NCBI GenBank assembly: GCA_963854835.1
Contig: OY978526.1
Location: 11,425,277-11,489,276 of the forward strand
Reading direction: 5' to 3'
Length of the DNA stretch: 64,000 nucleotides
Source of the DNA: Megamerina dolium
Taxonomy: Eukaryota; Arthropoda; Insecta; Diptera; Megamerinidae
In this document: in pieces, positions 8,867 to 22,109 of the stretch
Layout: each line of letters opens with the position of its first letter
Position numbering within the stretch: the first letter of the stretch is position 1
Position numbers and translations under genes: made by a program
The notes under the pieces: model-generated
Seen by the model: only the letters and a program-made list of their open reading frames with translations
Told to the model about the DNA's origin: nothing
The model's database searches: none

Positions 8867-10145
8867 AAGGGTTATCCATTTTGCGGTTTCAAAAGTAAAT
8901 GTAAATAAAAGACATATAAAATATTTTTTATCATGATATTTCTTTTTTATTATAAAGTTTGAACGTTGACATTATGTGTGAAGTACTACATCATTTAAAT
9001 GACCACCACGCGAATTGTTGCAAGCATCGATTCTTTTGAGGTAATTTTCGACCACTTTTTGACACATATTGGGCGGTACCTCAGCCATAACGTGACGAAT
9101 GTTGGTTTTTAGGTGCTCAAGAGTTAAAGGTGTATCTGCATAAACACGGTCCTTCACGTAGCCCCACAAAAAAAAGTCAAGCGGTGTCAAATCGCATGAT
9201 CTTGGTGGCCACGCGGCCAGAAAATTTCTCTTGCAATAAAGCCATATTCGCTCGAGTTGTGTGGCACATGGCACCGTCTTGTTGAAACCACATATTCTCT
9301 AAGTCATATTCTTCAATAGCAGGCAAAAAAAAGTCGGTTATCATATTACCATAACGCTCCGAATTGACGGTGACAGTCGTTCCATCGTCGTTTTCGAAGA
9401 AGTAAGGTCCAATCACACCTCCGGACCAAAGAGCGCACCAAGCAGTGACTTTTTGTGGATGTAGTGGCCTCTCTTCAATTACTTGAGGATTCTCAGAACC
9501 CCAAATACGACAATTTTGTTTGTTAACATACCCACCGAGTGAGAAATGTGCTTCGTCGCTGAAGAAAATTTTGTTCGAAAAATCGCCGTCCACCGCCTGT
9601 TGTTCAAGCACCCATTCGACGTATCTACGACGTTGTGAATGGTCAGCTGGCTTCAGTTGTTATGTGAGCTGGATTTTATATGGATGTAGGTGTAGATCCA
9701 AATGCAAAATACGCCATAATGTGCCGTAAGACAGTCCTAATTCCTGAGAACGACGAGGAATCGACACATTCGGGTCTTCGGCAACACTTTCACTTACAGC
9801 AGCGATATTTTCGGTGGTACGAGCGAAACGATGATGCACAGGCCTTACAATATCTGTAACCGATCCAGTCTCTTCATATTTCTTCACAATTTTGCCAATT
9901 GCTTGCGTAGTTGGACGATTATGTAAACCATAATCTCCTCTTAAAGCACGATATGTGGCTGTGGCAGAATCACCATTTTTGTAGTAGGTTTTTACAATTT
10001 TAATGCGTTGTGCGATAGTTAAGCGATCCATTTTCGCAAATGTCAGACTTTGAACTGAAAAAGAAAGAAATTGTTTTATCAACTCAGTTTGACAGATGTC
10101 GAATTCTAGCCCTATACTTTTGAAACCGCGAAATGGATAACCCTT
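8867..10145 (-). mobile_element. Rosa-like (DD41D) mariner, nearly complete
   Basis: Inverted ends of about 31 bp are seen at 8867-8897 and 10115-10145, both starting AAGGGTTATCCATTT and differing at one base. TA is duplicated on both sides (8865-8866 and 10146-10147). The length of 1279 bp is that of a full mariner. Basal tephritid mariners of the rosa group have this protein type. The internal transposase carries one stop and one small deletion, so the copy cannot move itself. Confidence 0.88.
8972..10031 (-). pseudogene. Rosa-type mariner transposase, one stop and one frameshift
   Basis: The frame starts at ATG 10031 (MDRLTIAQRIKIVKTYYKNG). It carries a helix-turn-helix region, then an in-frame TAA near 9660, just after HPYKIQLT. 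The same frame continues as QLKPADHSQRRRYVEWVLEQ. The first catalytic Asp is in FFSDEAHFSLGGYVNKQNC and the second in MWFQQDGAMCHTTRAN. A small deletion after KFSGRV shifts the frame. The third Asp follows in WPPRSCDLTPLDFFLWG, and the protein ends NDVVLHT at 8972. The spacing between the last two aspartates is about 32 here. Adding the missing residues gives about 41, as in DD41D transposases. The enzyme would cut and paste its own element at TA sites. Confidence 0.85.
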
Positions 10146-11794
10146 TAGTATTGTAGCATAATTAAATTTTATTTTGTGTCAGAGTTGACTGTGAACTAAA
10201 ATTAATTCTCAATCCATCAGAGACAAGAACACTTTATCGATAACTAAAATATATAATTTCCATTCCATTAATATTAATATTTATAACGCGAAATGTACAA
10301 TAAAGTGATTTTTTATTAATAATTTACCTGTAATTATTGTGTAAAAAAAAAATTATCAACATCAATATTCTCAGTATGCTGAAAATATATCAGGAATACC
10401 TAAATTCATTTATGAAGAAAAAAAAATAAAATAAAACAAATAAATAAATAAAATTCGAAACCTATCATATTATCTAAATGTAAATGTATGTATCTTCTAA
10501 TACCACTGTGTATATGCATTATAATAGCTTCATTGTTTGTTTCGTATTTTCAATTTGGTTGTATGTATTTTTTCTTCTTCTTCTTAGTGGGGGTGTGAAA
10601 ATAATATAACAATATTGTCATCATCAGCCTTGAAAACTATCTGAATACATAAATATAGTAAATATACGATACTATTATGCATTAAAGCTTTCTAGCATCT
10701 TATTTATTTCAGATGCTATGTATGCTTTTATATTATTATTTCTATTCTTCTTCGACTTTTTTTTTTTGGGGGGGATTTAAGAGATCAAAAAATCTTTCAC
10801 TTTGCCTTTGCAGGATTAAAGCAAAAATCTTGTCGTTCATTTTCATTTTTATATATGCTTAGATTTCAAGTTAAATAATAGAAAACAGTGTATAAGTAAT
10901 ATGAATTTAATATGTATTTATTATAAATACTTACCCATCCTTAGATGTATGCATATAAATGATAGTAGGTGTGTGTGTGTGTGTGCGTGTGTATATTAAT
11001 ACTCGGCAAATGACGAAAATCTAATAAAGCTACTCTGTTACCATTCTTCTTTTCAGTTTATTATTGTGTGAAATAATTTTCTTATATTTTTAGCTTTATA
11101 CATATATATATGTGTGTGTGTGTGTGTAGGATATAACCTTACGCAGTAACAGCTGGAGTATTAACTAAAAGCACAAGAAAATTATTTTTTAAACTGATGT
11201 TTGTAGTTGTTGTTATTTTATATTACAATATAATGTGGATATATCATATATTGTACATACGAATCATATACACTACAGGCTTATGTACAACTATTAGTTG
11301 TGTCTATGTGTGTGTGTGTGTGGTGTGTGGTGTGTGGTCATATCAATCAACAGCAACAGCACCAATAGCTACCGTACATACTGATTATATCCATCTAATT
11401 AATAATTTCTCTTGGCCATCGAACTTTTGACTATATTATTTTATAATTTAATAAAGTTGAAAGCTTAAAATATTAAGATTCACAATACTATATTGCTCTT
11501 TGTACTACATACTCTTATACGCTCGATGAACGAATGATATCGAATTTTTGGCATTTGTCAGTCATTTGAATTTAAAAACTCTTAAACTTGGTTTAATATG
11601 TTTGCTGTTTTCCGTTAAATGCTGTACATATATGTATTTTGTTTTTATATTCTAGTATTCCTTCAGTCAACACATCTTTATTAGGGCAGTTCATAGTTGT
11701 GGGGATATCAACAATTGTCTCATGCGTTTTTCCAATATATATAGCAGAGAGTGAATGTGTGTTTCGTTTATTTTGATCTGCTAGAACCAAACCA
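10146..11794. other. AT-rich non-coding stretch
   Basis: No gene was recognised. It contains TTC runs near 10575 and (TG)n tracts near 10967-10990, 11109-11127 and 11308-11320. Short ORFs here are low-complexity. Confidence 0.6.
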
Positions 11795-12151
11795 GATGAT
11801 CACAGCTGATTATTATTGCCATCAAGCGCATACCGCAAGATAGACCTTAGGCAAGCTGAATGAGATCGGATGGGAACTAATCCCGTATCCACGATACTCT
11901 TCTGACATTGCATCTTGTGATTATAACATTTTCTTACCTCAAAAGAAGCTATGAAAAGGGATATGGACGCGTATTTTGGCTCCAAGGACAAACAATTTTT
12001 TGAGCAGGAAATTAAAAATTTGCCTAAACATTGGGAAGACATTGTAAATAATGCAGGAAAATATATTATTTATTAATAAATACTAAAAACTTCTGTTTTA
12101 ATTATTTTAAAACCACCTAAGAAAAACATACGAACTTATGGGATGACCTGA
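11795..12151 (+). pseudogene. 3' part of a dead mariner transposase
   Basis: Plus-strand reading gives HQAHTAR, a stop, TLGKLNEIGWELIPYPRYSS and DIASCDYNIFLPQKK. This covers the last catalytic Asp of a DD34D mariner (SCDYN). After a frameshift it reads EAMKRDMDAYFGSKD and NLPKHWEDIVNNAGKYIIY. The sequence ends in a mariner-like terminus at about 12128-12151 followed by TA. The 5' half and its terminal repeat are missing. Confidence 0.75.
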
Positions 12152-12262
12152 TATATGTATACTTGTACGATATGCATATGGATTCTTCCATTTGGCAATT
12201 TAGATATTGTTTAGATGCTGAAGAGCGGATGTATAAATCATACGCATAAATTTATAAAAATT

Positions 12263-13000
12263 ACCTTACAGTCGGCCGGGACCTAACCGAATTATATCCT
12301 GCACATGGCTGCATATTTTTTTCAATTTACGCTCCTTTGTATTAGAGTTACATTAAGAATTAGGAGTGGCTCACCAATATTTTTCGGAATAATTTCTGGT
12401 TATAATATTAATCTCCACCTGAAATGCAGTTGCCTTAGGTGAAGAATTTCGTAAGCTATGGATTATTAAAATAATTCTGTGATTTTGGATGGGAGCTACA
12501 TTAAGTAGTAGGCGTGGTACATTGGTTTCCTGACGTTATGTCCATTTAAGCGTAAAACAAATTCCGAGGCTTTATATGGGAGGTAAATAAAATAGTAGGC
12601 GTGGCTTATCCATTTCTAGCAAATCTTGTTGTCTTTGCAATACTAATACATACCTCAAATATGATTGATTGTTCTATGCTAAAAGTCAAAGTTTTGTTCT
12701 AATTTCTACGACTTTGTATGTGAGTCACATAAAAAAGTGGGCTTGTTGATTTTATGCTAGTTTATTATTCTAAGTGGCAAATATGATTGTTTTAGATAGA
12801 AGATGGCCAAAGTCACAGCGTTTCAAATAAAAAAAATAAAACATGCATTTTGAAAGCTACTATAAAAAGTGGGTAAAGCTCGCCCATTTCAAGCAAGATT
12901 GATATCCTAGATGATATATTAAGTGATTTATAGCAAGTTAAACATTTAAAATATTCCGAAGTTAGTCATTTTGATTGCCTCGTGTTTGGGCTGGAGGTTA
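12263..13000 (+). repeat. Second, decayed copy of the 155-bp-period repeat
   Basis: It starts accttacagtcggccggga and then tatatcctgcacatg, matching the start of the repeat at 3942. Cores close to taggcgtggc occur at 12361, 12509, 12596, 12738 and 12870, preceded by tatgggag-like sequence. The copy is more diverged and shorter than the first. It is not coding. Confidence 0.7.
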
Positions 13001-13872
13001 TATATATATATTTATATACTATTTATTTACTTATATCGAAAAAAAAAACAACAACATGCAGTCACACACACTCTCACAAATCTACTTAAATTACATATAA
13101 ATTGTCAACAACAACAACAACAACAATAAAAATAATTCCAAAAAAAAAACAGTCAAAATAAAAATCATTTTATCGTACATTCTCTGCTGTTTTTCATTGT
13201 TCTTTAGTTGTTCGCTTGCTCATTCATATAATAAATGTTGTGCATGCATGTTTTCAGTGCTCAACATAATATGTAGGACATATAGTATATAGACAATATA
13301 TATGTGCGACTATATACATACATCGAATGGTAATAACACATCACAACAATGACAGTAGCAACATCATTGTAATTTTATCCTATTTGTACTTTCTGCATGT
13401 TCACTTTAATGTTACATATTCGGAAAAGCATGATTGCGAGAACAATCATCAACACTAATAAAACTAGTAGGTACTTAAGCGTGTAAGAAGGCAAAGAAGA
13501 AAAGTGCTGAAAATGTAATATAGCGAGAATAGCTAATAAATTAGAAATTTAAAGAATTTTTTTTTATCCTTTTTTTATATTTGCATTATGAGATTAGGCT
13601 CTAAGGCAATCTTTAGTGCGATTTATAATTTTTTTGTTGGTTTTTTTTTTTTTATGCAAAAAAGTATATTGAAATATATTCTAGTAACCCACACGATTCT
13701 AAATAAATTTATTATAAATAAATTGGATAAAGTAATGGGAAAAAATTGCTAAAATTTGTATTTTTGTGGTATAAATCTGGCTTGTTTTAATATTTCCTAT
13801 TTTTTCTTATACATATATCAAATATTTATTCTTTGATACTGCAATTTAAAATATAATACGTGTTATATGCTA
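13001..13872. other. AT-rich non-coding stretch
   Basis: A-runs, an (AAC)n tract near 13109-13127 and T-runs. No gene recognised. Confidence 0.6.
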
Positions 13873-14410
13873 GATTAAAAAAAATTAAAAATAAAAAACT
13901 TACTTAAAATTACTTTAAAATCGACAAATAACACCATAATTGCATAAGACTCACTCTGGAGCAATGAAATATGTGAACAAATCCCAATAATGCTTCTGCC
14001 CCAGTATTTAAGCCACATATACTCAACCCCTATATTCACGTCATATGGAGAATCCCAAACAAACCAGACATTTTCATACAATTTGCACCCGCCGCTTCTA
14101 TGCTGTCAATGGAGGAGTAAAATATATAAACTATCCCCCTTAATTTTTGCTCTTCAACATTTTTCCTGAAAGCACTTACCACCAATCTTTACTCCAAAGG
14201 GATGTTACCCTACAAAATGAACTTAAAATTACTTGAAATTGGACTAAGAACTCCATAACTCCATGGTTTTTCTGTCCCAGTATTTCCATCGAACATATTT
14301 AACCCTCATCTCCATGTCTTATGGGGTTTCCCCGCAAAATTGATGTTTCTATAAAATTGTCAAGCCCGTTTGATGCTTAAAGCTCACAATGGTAATGGCG
14401 GGTTACTTAA
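13873..14410 (-). repeat. Tandem dimer of a diverged interspersed repeat
   Basis: Matching landmarks recur: cttaaaattactt at 13903 and 14222, and ccagtattt at 14001 and 14277. The unit is therefore about 276-319 bp. Parts match the segment at 56221-56880, such as gtcaatggaggagtaaaatatat versus gtcagtggaagagtaaaatatat. Read on the minus strand, both contain TATGRRAG-like stretches reminiscent of the gggcgtgg repeat family. ORFs in it are accidental. Confidence 0.6.
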
Positions 14411-16538
14411 AAGAACTCCTTCTTCTACCTCATATTCACTGCACATACGCATCGGTGCCAACAAACCATCCCCCCAAATGAATAATATGAACAATGATGA
14501 CTAGAAGTAGCAACAATTCTGAGTAGAAGTGTTAATATGATTCTGCGTGTATATCTAACTGTGTGTGTTTGCGTCTGTTAATAATGATACGCTTACAACT
14601 ATCTGATGGCGTGCAACGATGGCAACAACACGATTAAAGTCAACAACAATAATAATAATAATATTGTTGTTACTACTACGTTACTATTGCTAATACTGCT
14701 GCTGCTACTTGCTATGGTTTGCTATTTCTTTTCTATTTAGCTGCTGCTGGTGGTGTTATGATAATAAAGTATGTCGGCTGTTATTGATAATGATGATGAT
14801 GACGACAAAGATTACAACTATGTACATTGTACATACATCCAACAGTATTGATAGCGTTGTAGATGATGATGACACTGATGTTGATGATGATGATGATTGA
14901 ATGAATGTTGATAGTGCTCTCTCTCTCTCTATCAACATGTACCAAAAATTACAACAACAACAAAAACCATATCCATAAATGGCAAAGCAAGTGAAGTGAA
15001 GGAAAAAAAAAAAGAAAATTCGATTGAAAACGATATACTTATATTAAAGTAAAGGCAAAAAAGTAATAGGCACAAACAAAAAAAAAAAATCCTCATCATC
15101 ATAGTGAAACAAAGAATAAAAGAGATGAAAAAAAGAATATACATAAAAACCATCGAAAAAAAACACGCCGTTTGTTCATTTATGATTGTTGTTATTGTTT
15201 TTGTTCCATCAGAAATGAGCTCTAATGCCCGGGGCATGAAACGAATAACAACACGACTTACATTATTGCATCCCACTTTCGCACCATACACACACATACG
15301 TACGCTTGCAATCATACTCATTTTATACACCTACACACACACGCACACACACATCTGTGTTCATGTAATAGTTAGGTATGCATGTATGGTATACGCATAC
15401 AAAATGAAACATCGCGCCAATATAAACATACATATGTATGTATAGCAACTAACACCAACAACAGCAACTATAATGAACATCACCATCATCATCCCCCTGC
15501 CATTACAATGTATAAAACTTACATAGATTTAAGAATGAACCATTATCCACCCATCCACCACCTATTATCTCATTCATATAACATATTCAGTCTATCATTA
15601 TAGCTTACATATTCACACATGTAAAAGCATGCTATGAAATTGTGCCAATTCGACCTTGAATTTGACTCACTAACAGCGAAACAGTTGGAGCTAAACATTG
15701 AGTGAGATTTAATACTCATTTATTAACAGAAGAACAGAAGAGAGAAATGTTATACAGTGCCAATGTTGCCACTAAAGAATATTTGCAATTGTCACCAAGT
15801 TGCCCCCAAAACGTAACCAGAATTGATAAAATATTTAAATATTTATAATTTTGCTTTTTAAAAACAATATTCTGCTAAAAAGTATCTTAAAGTTCAGTAA
15901 ACGCTTTTACACATTGCTACTATTCTCGATTTGACTAATTTAGTAAATGTAGGATTATTCAATATTGGATCTACTGGATATGGGATAATAGATTGATTAT
16001 AAAATTTTTATGAATATTAAAACAGTTCATACCTCGAAATATACATCATTTGAAGGCTTAACTGAAATAAATTACATTAAGTTTTTAATATTTAGATATA
16101 AATTGCAAAACTGAAATCGCTCAATAGTAATGTTCAATTGGAAACAACCATTATTTTATATCATGAGTTCCAAGGGTTTTATAAATTTGTTGCTTAATTG
16201 TGATACAAAAATTCATTGTAAAATTAAGGTTATCCAATGAGAGTATACGAAATATTATGGGCATAAATCCAGAATATATAAAGGCGTCTCCTAAAAATTT
16301 TACAATTTTACGTTCAGAGAACGCTGTTTTTTTTTTTTTTTTTGAAAAGGAAAATATTATATTTATTTGAAACTGAAACTGTTTAAATACAATATATTGT
16401 TGATTTATTGATTATATCATAGATAGGTCAATAGGCTATTTGTAAAATAGTAGTTAACAAACATATAAATATTTTAATCACCAATGAATATTTTACTTTG
16501 ATATTTTACAATATGATAAAAAAAAAAAAAATAAATAT
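14411..16538. other. AT-rich non-coding stretch with microsatellites
   Basis: (AAT)n near 14648, (GAT)n near 14788 and 14880, (CT)n near 14916, (CA)n near 15333 and a run of T near 16326-16343. No coding exon is supported; the 132- and 113-codon ORFs here are low-complexity antisense pairs. Confidence 0.6.
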
Positions 16539-16885
16539 GTGGCACTTAAAGCCCCAAAGGACTCATTGGCCGAGCTTCTCTTCCATTACTGTTGTGCGTC
16601 TTAAATTTGGACAGTATTAGAAGGGACCTACTTATTTTAGCCGGTTCCGAACGGCAGAACACTTGTGACATCACTTTTTCTGAGCTTTGTCACAGAGTTC
16701 TTTAAGAAGCTTTTTCATGGCAAGTTGTTACTGTCGGAAGAATTGCCAATTGCTTGCCGACAGGTGGGTACCATTCGAAAGAAAAATCTTTTCGATATTA
16801 AATTTGTTATGCATCAGCCGGGGATTGAACCCACGACCTACAGATCAGAAGGCGAACACACTAACCACTGAGCTACGGCAGTGGT
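16539..16885 (-). mobile_element. tRNA-derived SINE
   Basis: On the minus strand the head reads like a tRNA gene. The A box TAGCTCAGTGG is at 16865-16875 and the B box GGTTCAATCCC at 16821-16831, preceded by GGTCGTGG, as in the T-arm of tRNA-Lys. A non-tRNA body of about 270 bp follows. Both boxes are RNA polymerase III promoter elements. The anticodon and acceptor arms do not fold properly, so this is a SINE and not a working tRNA. A second copy faces it at 17062. Confidence 0.8.
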
Positions 16886-17061
16886 TAGTTATTTTTATTT
16901 ACAATATGATATTAATCTTAAAATAATAAAAAAATATATAGCAAAGTTCAAAACGTCGATTTTTTCATGCCTATGCTGTATCGAATTTCATAAAGTATTT
17001 TACAGAAACAATTTAGCGTTTTTTTCAATCGAAATATTATTTATATACTTACTTTACCAAA

Positions 17062-17420
17062 GCCAAAGTGGTTAGTGTGTTGGCCTTCTGATCTGAAGGT
17101 CGTGGGTTCAATCCCCGGCTGAAGCATAACAAAATTTAATATCGAAAAGATTTTTCTTTCGAACGGCATCCACCTGCTGGCAAGAATTGGCAATTTTTCC
17201 GGCAGTAACAATTTTTCAAAAATGCTTCTTAAATGAGCTCTGTGGCCAAACTAAGTTAAAGTGATGTCACAAGGGTTCTGACGTTCGGAACCGGCTAATA
17301 TAAGTAGGTCCCCTCTAATGTTGTCCAAATTTAACACGCACAACAGTATTGGAAGAGAAGCTCGGTGGTATCACAATGGGCTTTTCTCGCCTAAATGTGT
17401 CCTCTCAGAGAAAAGGCAGC
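17062..17420 (+). mobile_element. tRNA-derived SINE, inverted partner
   Basis: Same family as 16539-16885, in the opposite direction. The head lacks the first part of the A box but keeps gtggttagtgtgttggcc and the B box ggttcaatcccc (near 17106). The body matches for about 300 bp, including gtgatgtcacaag and cggttcggaacc-type sequence, and extends about 50 bp further (tggtatcacaatgggctttt). Confidence 0.75.
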
Positions 17421-19815
17421 CCCATAACCCAACCTTACCAAAGCCTACCCAAAATTATACAAGTTTGCAGCTATCAATCAAACCAAACAAAATAATTCTT
17501 TATTTGAACAATTTTGGTGTAATTTTACCAAAATGGCAACGCTGAGAGCGCCATATGCATGTAGACATTTAACATTTTATAGAAATTTTATCCAAGCTAT
17601 GTTATTAACAGGCATATGTAATGTACATACTAAGATTATCCAATAGTAAAGCTATTCTACATGCAATGAAACGGTTTACTGGATAAAGAAGAACAAAAAA
17701 AAAAGCTTTTACAGTTTAATTATTTTTGTTTTGTTTTTACTGTTATCACATCATATTTCAATTATAAATCTAGATTAATCATACGCAGAGATCTCTAATC
17801 GAAATAATCAAAGCATGTTATGTACATATGTAGAGTCGATAATCCATTCATAATCTATTCAGGGTTATAATCGTTAGTTTGTACTTTATTCTTAGATAAT
17901 AAATTGAAAATATATATGTCAAAATTTATAAATAGTTTTGATTGTGTGAGACATTTTTCAATGGTAAGTACTGAAACTAAAGTTCATTTACATAAAAATT
18001 TGTTCAAATATGAATTTGTTTGTTACTTGATAAAATATTTTTGATATAATTTCTATATGTTCGACATATATCGATAATGTATGTTTTGACTTTTTAACCA
18101 TAAATGAAAAAAAACAAAATCATTTTTATTGTAATTGAAATTGAAATGTGTGTTGTTCTATTAGAAACTCTTTTATTTTTTTACTTGTATTTTATAACAA
18201 ATATCGAATGTTCTTACTATTTTGTCTGGTTTTTGATAGTAGCAGTACAAAAACCAAATAGCTAGTTACATTTAATATTTAAATTCATTTCCACGAACAT
18301 GTATACTCATCTGAAATAATAGAAAAGCAAAAAACAATTGATAATGATATATTCGAGAATATACTGTACTTAGGAATATGAATTTTGAGCCAAAAAATGA
18401 GATTATTGTGAAAGGTCACGAGAGAAAGTAAATGGTGTCACTCATAAATGTGGGTGGAATAAATAACTCGGTGATAAATGCAAAAAACATACAACATATA
18501 TAAATATCTGTGTTAGTAAGTAACATAGATAGTGAGAGAGAGAGAGAGAGGGAGATAGAAATACACATAGTGAGAGTAATTTCTATGTTAAATGATTAAC
18601 AGTGTATGTTCTTAACCGATTAACACACATTTCGTCATCAACATTCCGTTCCGTTCTAATGTTGCCGAATAATGTCAACGACAAACAACCACTACAACGA
18701 CGATAGCGACGTAACGTTGACGATTGCAAAAAGGTGTAGCGACGACGCAGCGACGATGTGGCAGCACTATACTTCCTTTTTATATACCACATATTTCGAC
18801 ATGCTTTACATTTATAACGATGATGCTGCTGTATATGTGTTACAGTGGACCGACAGCTTCACATAGAGATGCCAACGTCTGTTCATTATTAACATACAAG
18901 TATTAATGTGTTGTGATAGCAAGATGTTATGTTGATGAAAGTCTGGGTGTAGAAGAGTGAAAGGGTGGAAGAGAGACAGAGATAGAGATATAGAAAGAAA
19001 TGGCAATCGATAAAGATGATAATCGAATTTTTCACTAAAACATGGTATTATGTTCGTTCAATTTGAAATTTCACCAGTAACATTAATCGTCTTTAGAAAG
19101 AAAGTGATACTCCTCTTCGAGAAAAACTAAAAATTCAAAAATACATTTAACGATATTTTATGCTGCAAAATTTTGTATACAACGCCGTAAGAAAATTTAA
19201 AAATTAAAATGAAGAACCTGAAAATATAAAAATTCCATTGTACATTCGTTTTGTTTATAATGTGATGAGGTTTGGTTATGCGAAGCAAATTTTGATAAGC
19301 TGACCACTTATGAATTTCACTAAATACTGAATTTAAATACGTTACTGTATATACATTTTTTAGTAAGCCGGCAAATATGTTTTCAGCAATAAATAAATGT
19401 GACAATGTAAATTTCTCTAAAATTCATTTCATATAATAAAACAAAGTTCGCAACTGATGTTTATTAATAAACCATTTTTCACAACAACAACTTTTAGACA
19501 AATGAAACATTATAGAATCGAACTAATAAGTTTGTAAATACTAATTAATTTCGAAAAAATTATTCAGTATACATTTTTTGGTAAAATCATATTTTTGCAA
19601 TTTGTTTTCAGAAAAATTTAAATTCTCTGCTCAAATAGATCCAAGTGAATAAGTATTCAATAATTTAGAAAATTCTAAATAAAATTCTTTACATCACATT
19701 ACATCTCATTAATGTTTAACATAAATATGTTTATGTTAGAAAAAAAAAACGATGAAAAAAATCGGTCCATATAAATGAATTTACAAAATCGAGAGAATGA
19801 ATGGCAACCCTTAAC
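17421..19815. other. AT-rich non-coding stretch
   Basis: Holds a (GA)n tract at 18533-18551 and a short GC-richer patch of CGACGA-like repeats near 18670-18760. The overlapping ORFs on both strands there are low-complexity. No gene recognised. Confidence 0.55.
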
Positions 19816-19950
19816 ATTTAGAATAGCATAATGCATTTGTGCTGTTTGACGCTGCTTCGCATATAACGTTTTAACATTCGGCATTTCATTCGTTAGTAAA
19901 CTGCCTGGTGTGCTGCCACGCTGTCGTAAATTGATGCGAACGTGTTTAAT
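19816..19950 (-). other. Isolated coding-like island, possible exon or TE remnant
   Basis: About 45 codons on the minus strand (KHVRINLRQRGSTPGSLLTN, then EMPNVKTLYAKQRQTAQMHY) have ordinary amino-acid balance and higher GC than the surrounding A/T-runs. They end at a GTTAAG donor-like site (19815). No clean acceptor or ATG is visible upstream. It could be an exon of a large gene or a transposon scrap. I do not recognise a family. Confidence 0.3.
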
Positions 19951-19953
19951 CAA

Positions 19954-22076
19954 AAATTAGACAAAAAAAATATAAAATTTCAATAACAATTAAAAATAAA
20001 AACAAAGCAAAAGAAAAAAATTAAAAATATAAATAATAATAATATAAAATAAAAATAATGATAAAATTAAAATAAAGGCATAACAAATTTCAAATAAAAG
20101 AAATTCAAAAAAAAAAAAATTAATAAAATTGTTCTTGTCTGCCAAAAGTTAAAAAAAAAAATTTTCGTCGAAAATTTAAATATAATTGCATATACACTTA
20201 GATACAGGTGCATCAAACGCACACACACACACACACGTATGTATGTATGTAAGCAGTGTTTTCAATACATACTACTCTTCTCAAATAGGCGTATTGTAAT
20301 CAGTGGCGGCGTGTTTCGTATTGTTTTCATTTGTGTTTGGTTTTTTTTTTCTTAGTGTTTTAATTTGGTTTGTTTTTATTTGGGTTTTTAATGTTTTTTT
20401 TGTGTCATCATCGCATGGTAAAATACGATGAATGAAGAATGACACAATAATGCGATGTAAAAAAATAATACTTGATAATAATAATAATAATAATAATAAT
20501 AATAGTAGTAACAATAATGGATAAATTAATAGAAAAATGTACACAAAATACAATTTATAGAATACTGGCTGACTGAATGTCTGCTACTTGTATGATGAAT
20601 AAGTGCCTACAAAAATTTACATAGTTTCCGCTATCGTGACGTTTACTGATTGAAATGACGGCAAAACAACAGTAAAATATAAAAGCGCGCCATTTCTAAT
20701 AATCTCCAATTAAAATTTACTTTTATTTACTGCATGTTTTTTTTTTGTTTGTTTTTTTTTTGTTGTTGACTTTTTCTTGTGAGAGTGTGTTTTATTTTTA
20801 TCACCTATGTGATGGCCATTTAAAGCTTCTGTAGTAAAAATAAAAAAAAATTTTATATTTTTTAATTAATCATTTTTTTTCAATCATCATTAATTTGTGA
20901 GTGTTCTTCGAAATTCGCGACTTTAATCGCTATATGTGACCATTTTAATTTGAATTATTTGAAATTGCTTAAAATTGCTTAAAAAAACCAACAACCACAA
21001 TAATTGTGTAATGATAAAAATAGAATGTAAACTATAAAACTCATGTACTATGTACTTACAATAAATGCAAATGAATAAAAAAAAAAAAAATTGTAATTCC
21101 ACAAACTATGAATACGATGTACATACAAACAAGCAAAGAAAAATACGCCCCAATTTATTGTAATATAGTGTGATGGCATTTGTCGCCGTACTTATGCATA
21201 TACATTTTTAATATATTGTATTATATACCAGTGCTGCTATGAACAATTCAAAGAATTATTGTTATTTGTATTTTTGTTTGTTTTTTTTTTTTGGTGATTT
21301 TCAAAAAAAAAAAAAGTGTTTTTCATATTTTTTGATCTGCTGCTGCTGTGCAATGCAATTAATTAAAAATGATTAATTTTGAATTAGCCATCGCCTTCTT
21401 CATCATCTTCTTTTTTTCTACTTCTACTTCGTGGCCAACGTTAGATAGCGGCTGCATTAATGTCATCTGTTACTTAATTGTTAATGCTGCTGATGCTGTT
21501 GTTGATGCTGTTGTTCAAGCTATGTACATACCATATACTTATATTAAATGGATAGTGACTATTGCAAAATTCATCAAATTAATTGCTAAAACTATATAAA
21601 TTTGCAATAATATCTACTTGTTGTCTATATGTACCTCTGTACCTCTGTACTTGATATATCTAATGAATATTATAATAATTATTATTTAATAATAACAATA
21701 ACAACAACAACAACAACAACAACAATATTTGATAAATTCATATTTTTATGAAAGATGAAAATAACAATCGACTAGCCGGCGGCTTGCCACCACCACTCAA
21801 TGAATGATGATGATGATGATGATGATAATGGGTGCAATGCTAGTAAGCCAAACACATCAGCCAACCAAACGACCAGCCAGTCAGTCGCTTAATCACAATA
21901 ATGATACTATTTAAATTGGTTGAGCAATAACAATAATAATCGCGCTAAAAATAACAACAACATCCTAAGCCGGCAATCAGCCAGCCACATACAGATGTAT
22001 GTATGTATATAGATGTGAATGCACAAACACATTAGATCAACTCATATGAATCATACAAAAAAAAAAAAAAAATAAA

Positions 22077-22109
<33 letters not shown>

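Noticed and set aside
14709..15445. Overlapping ORFs rich in Asp, His or Val
   Set aside because: Translations of GAT, CAT and TTG microsatellites on both strands.
16810..16885. A functional tRNA gene
   Set aside because: A and B boxes are present, but the arms do not fold into a proper cloverleaf and a SINE body follows.
16665..16926. Short proteins with the PGIEPTTYRSEGEHTN type of sequence
   Set aside because: This is translated tRNA-SINE sequence, a common annotation artefact.
18583..18906. Three overlapping ORFs on both strands
   Set aside because: They come from CGACGA-type low-complexity sequence; no family is recognised.
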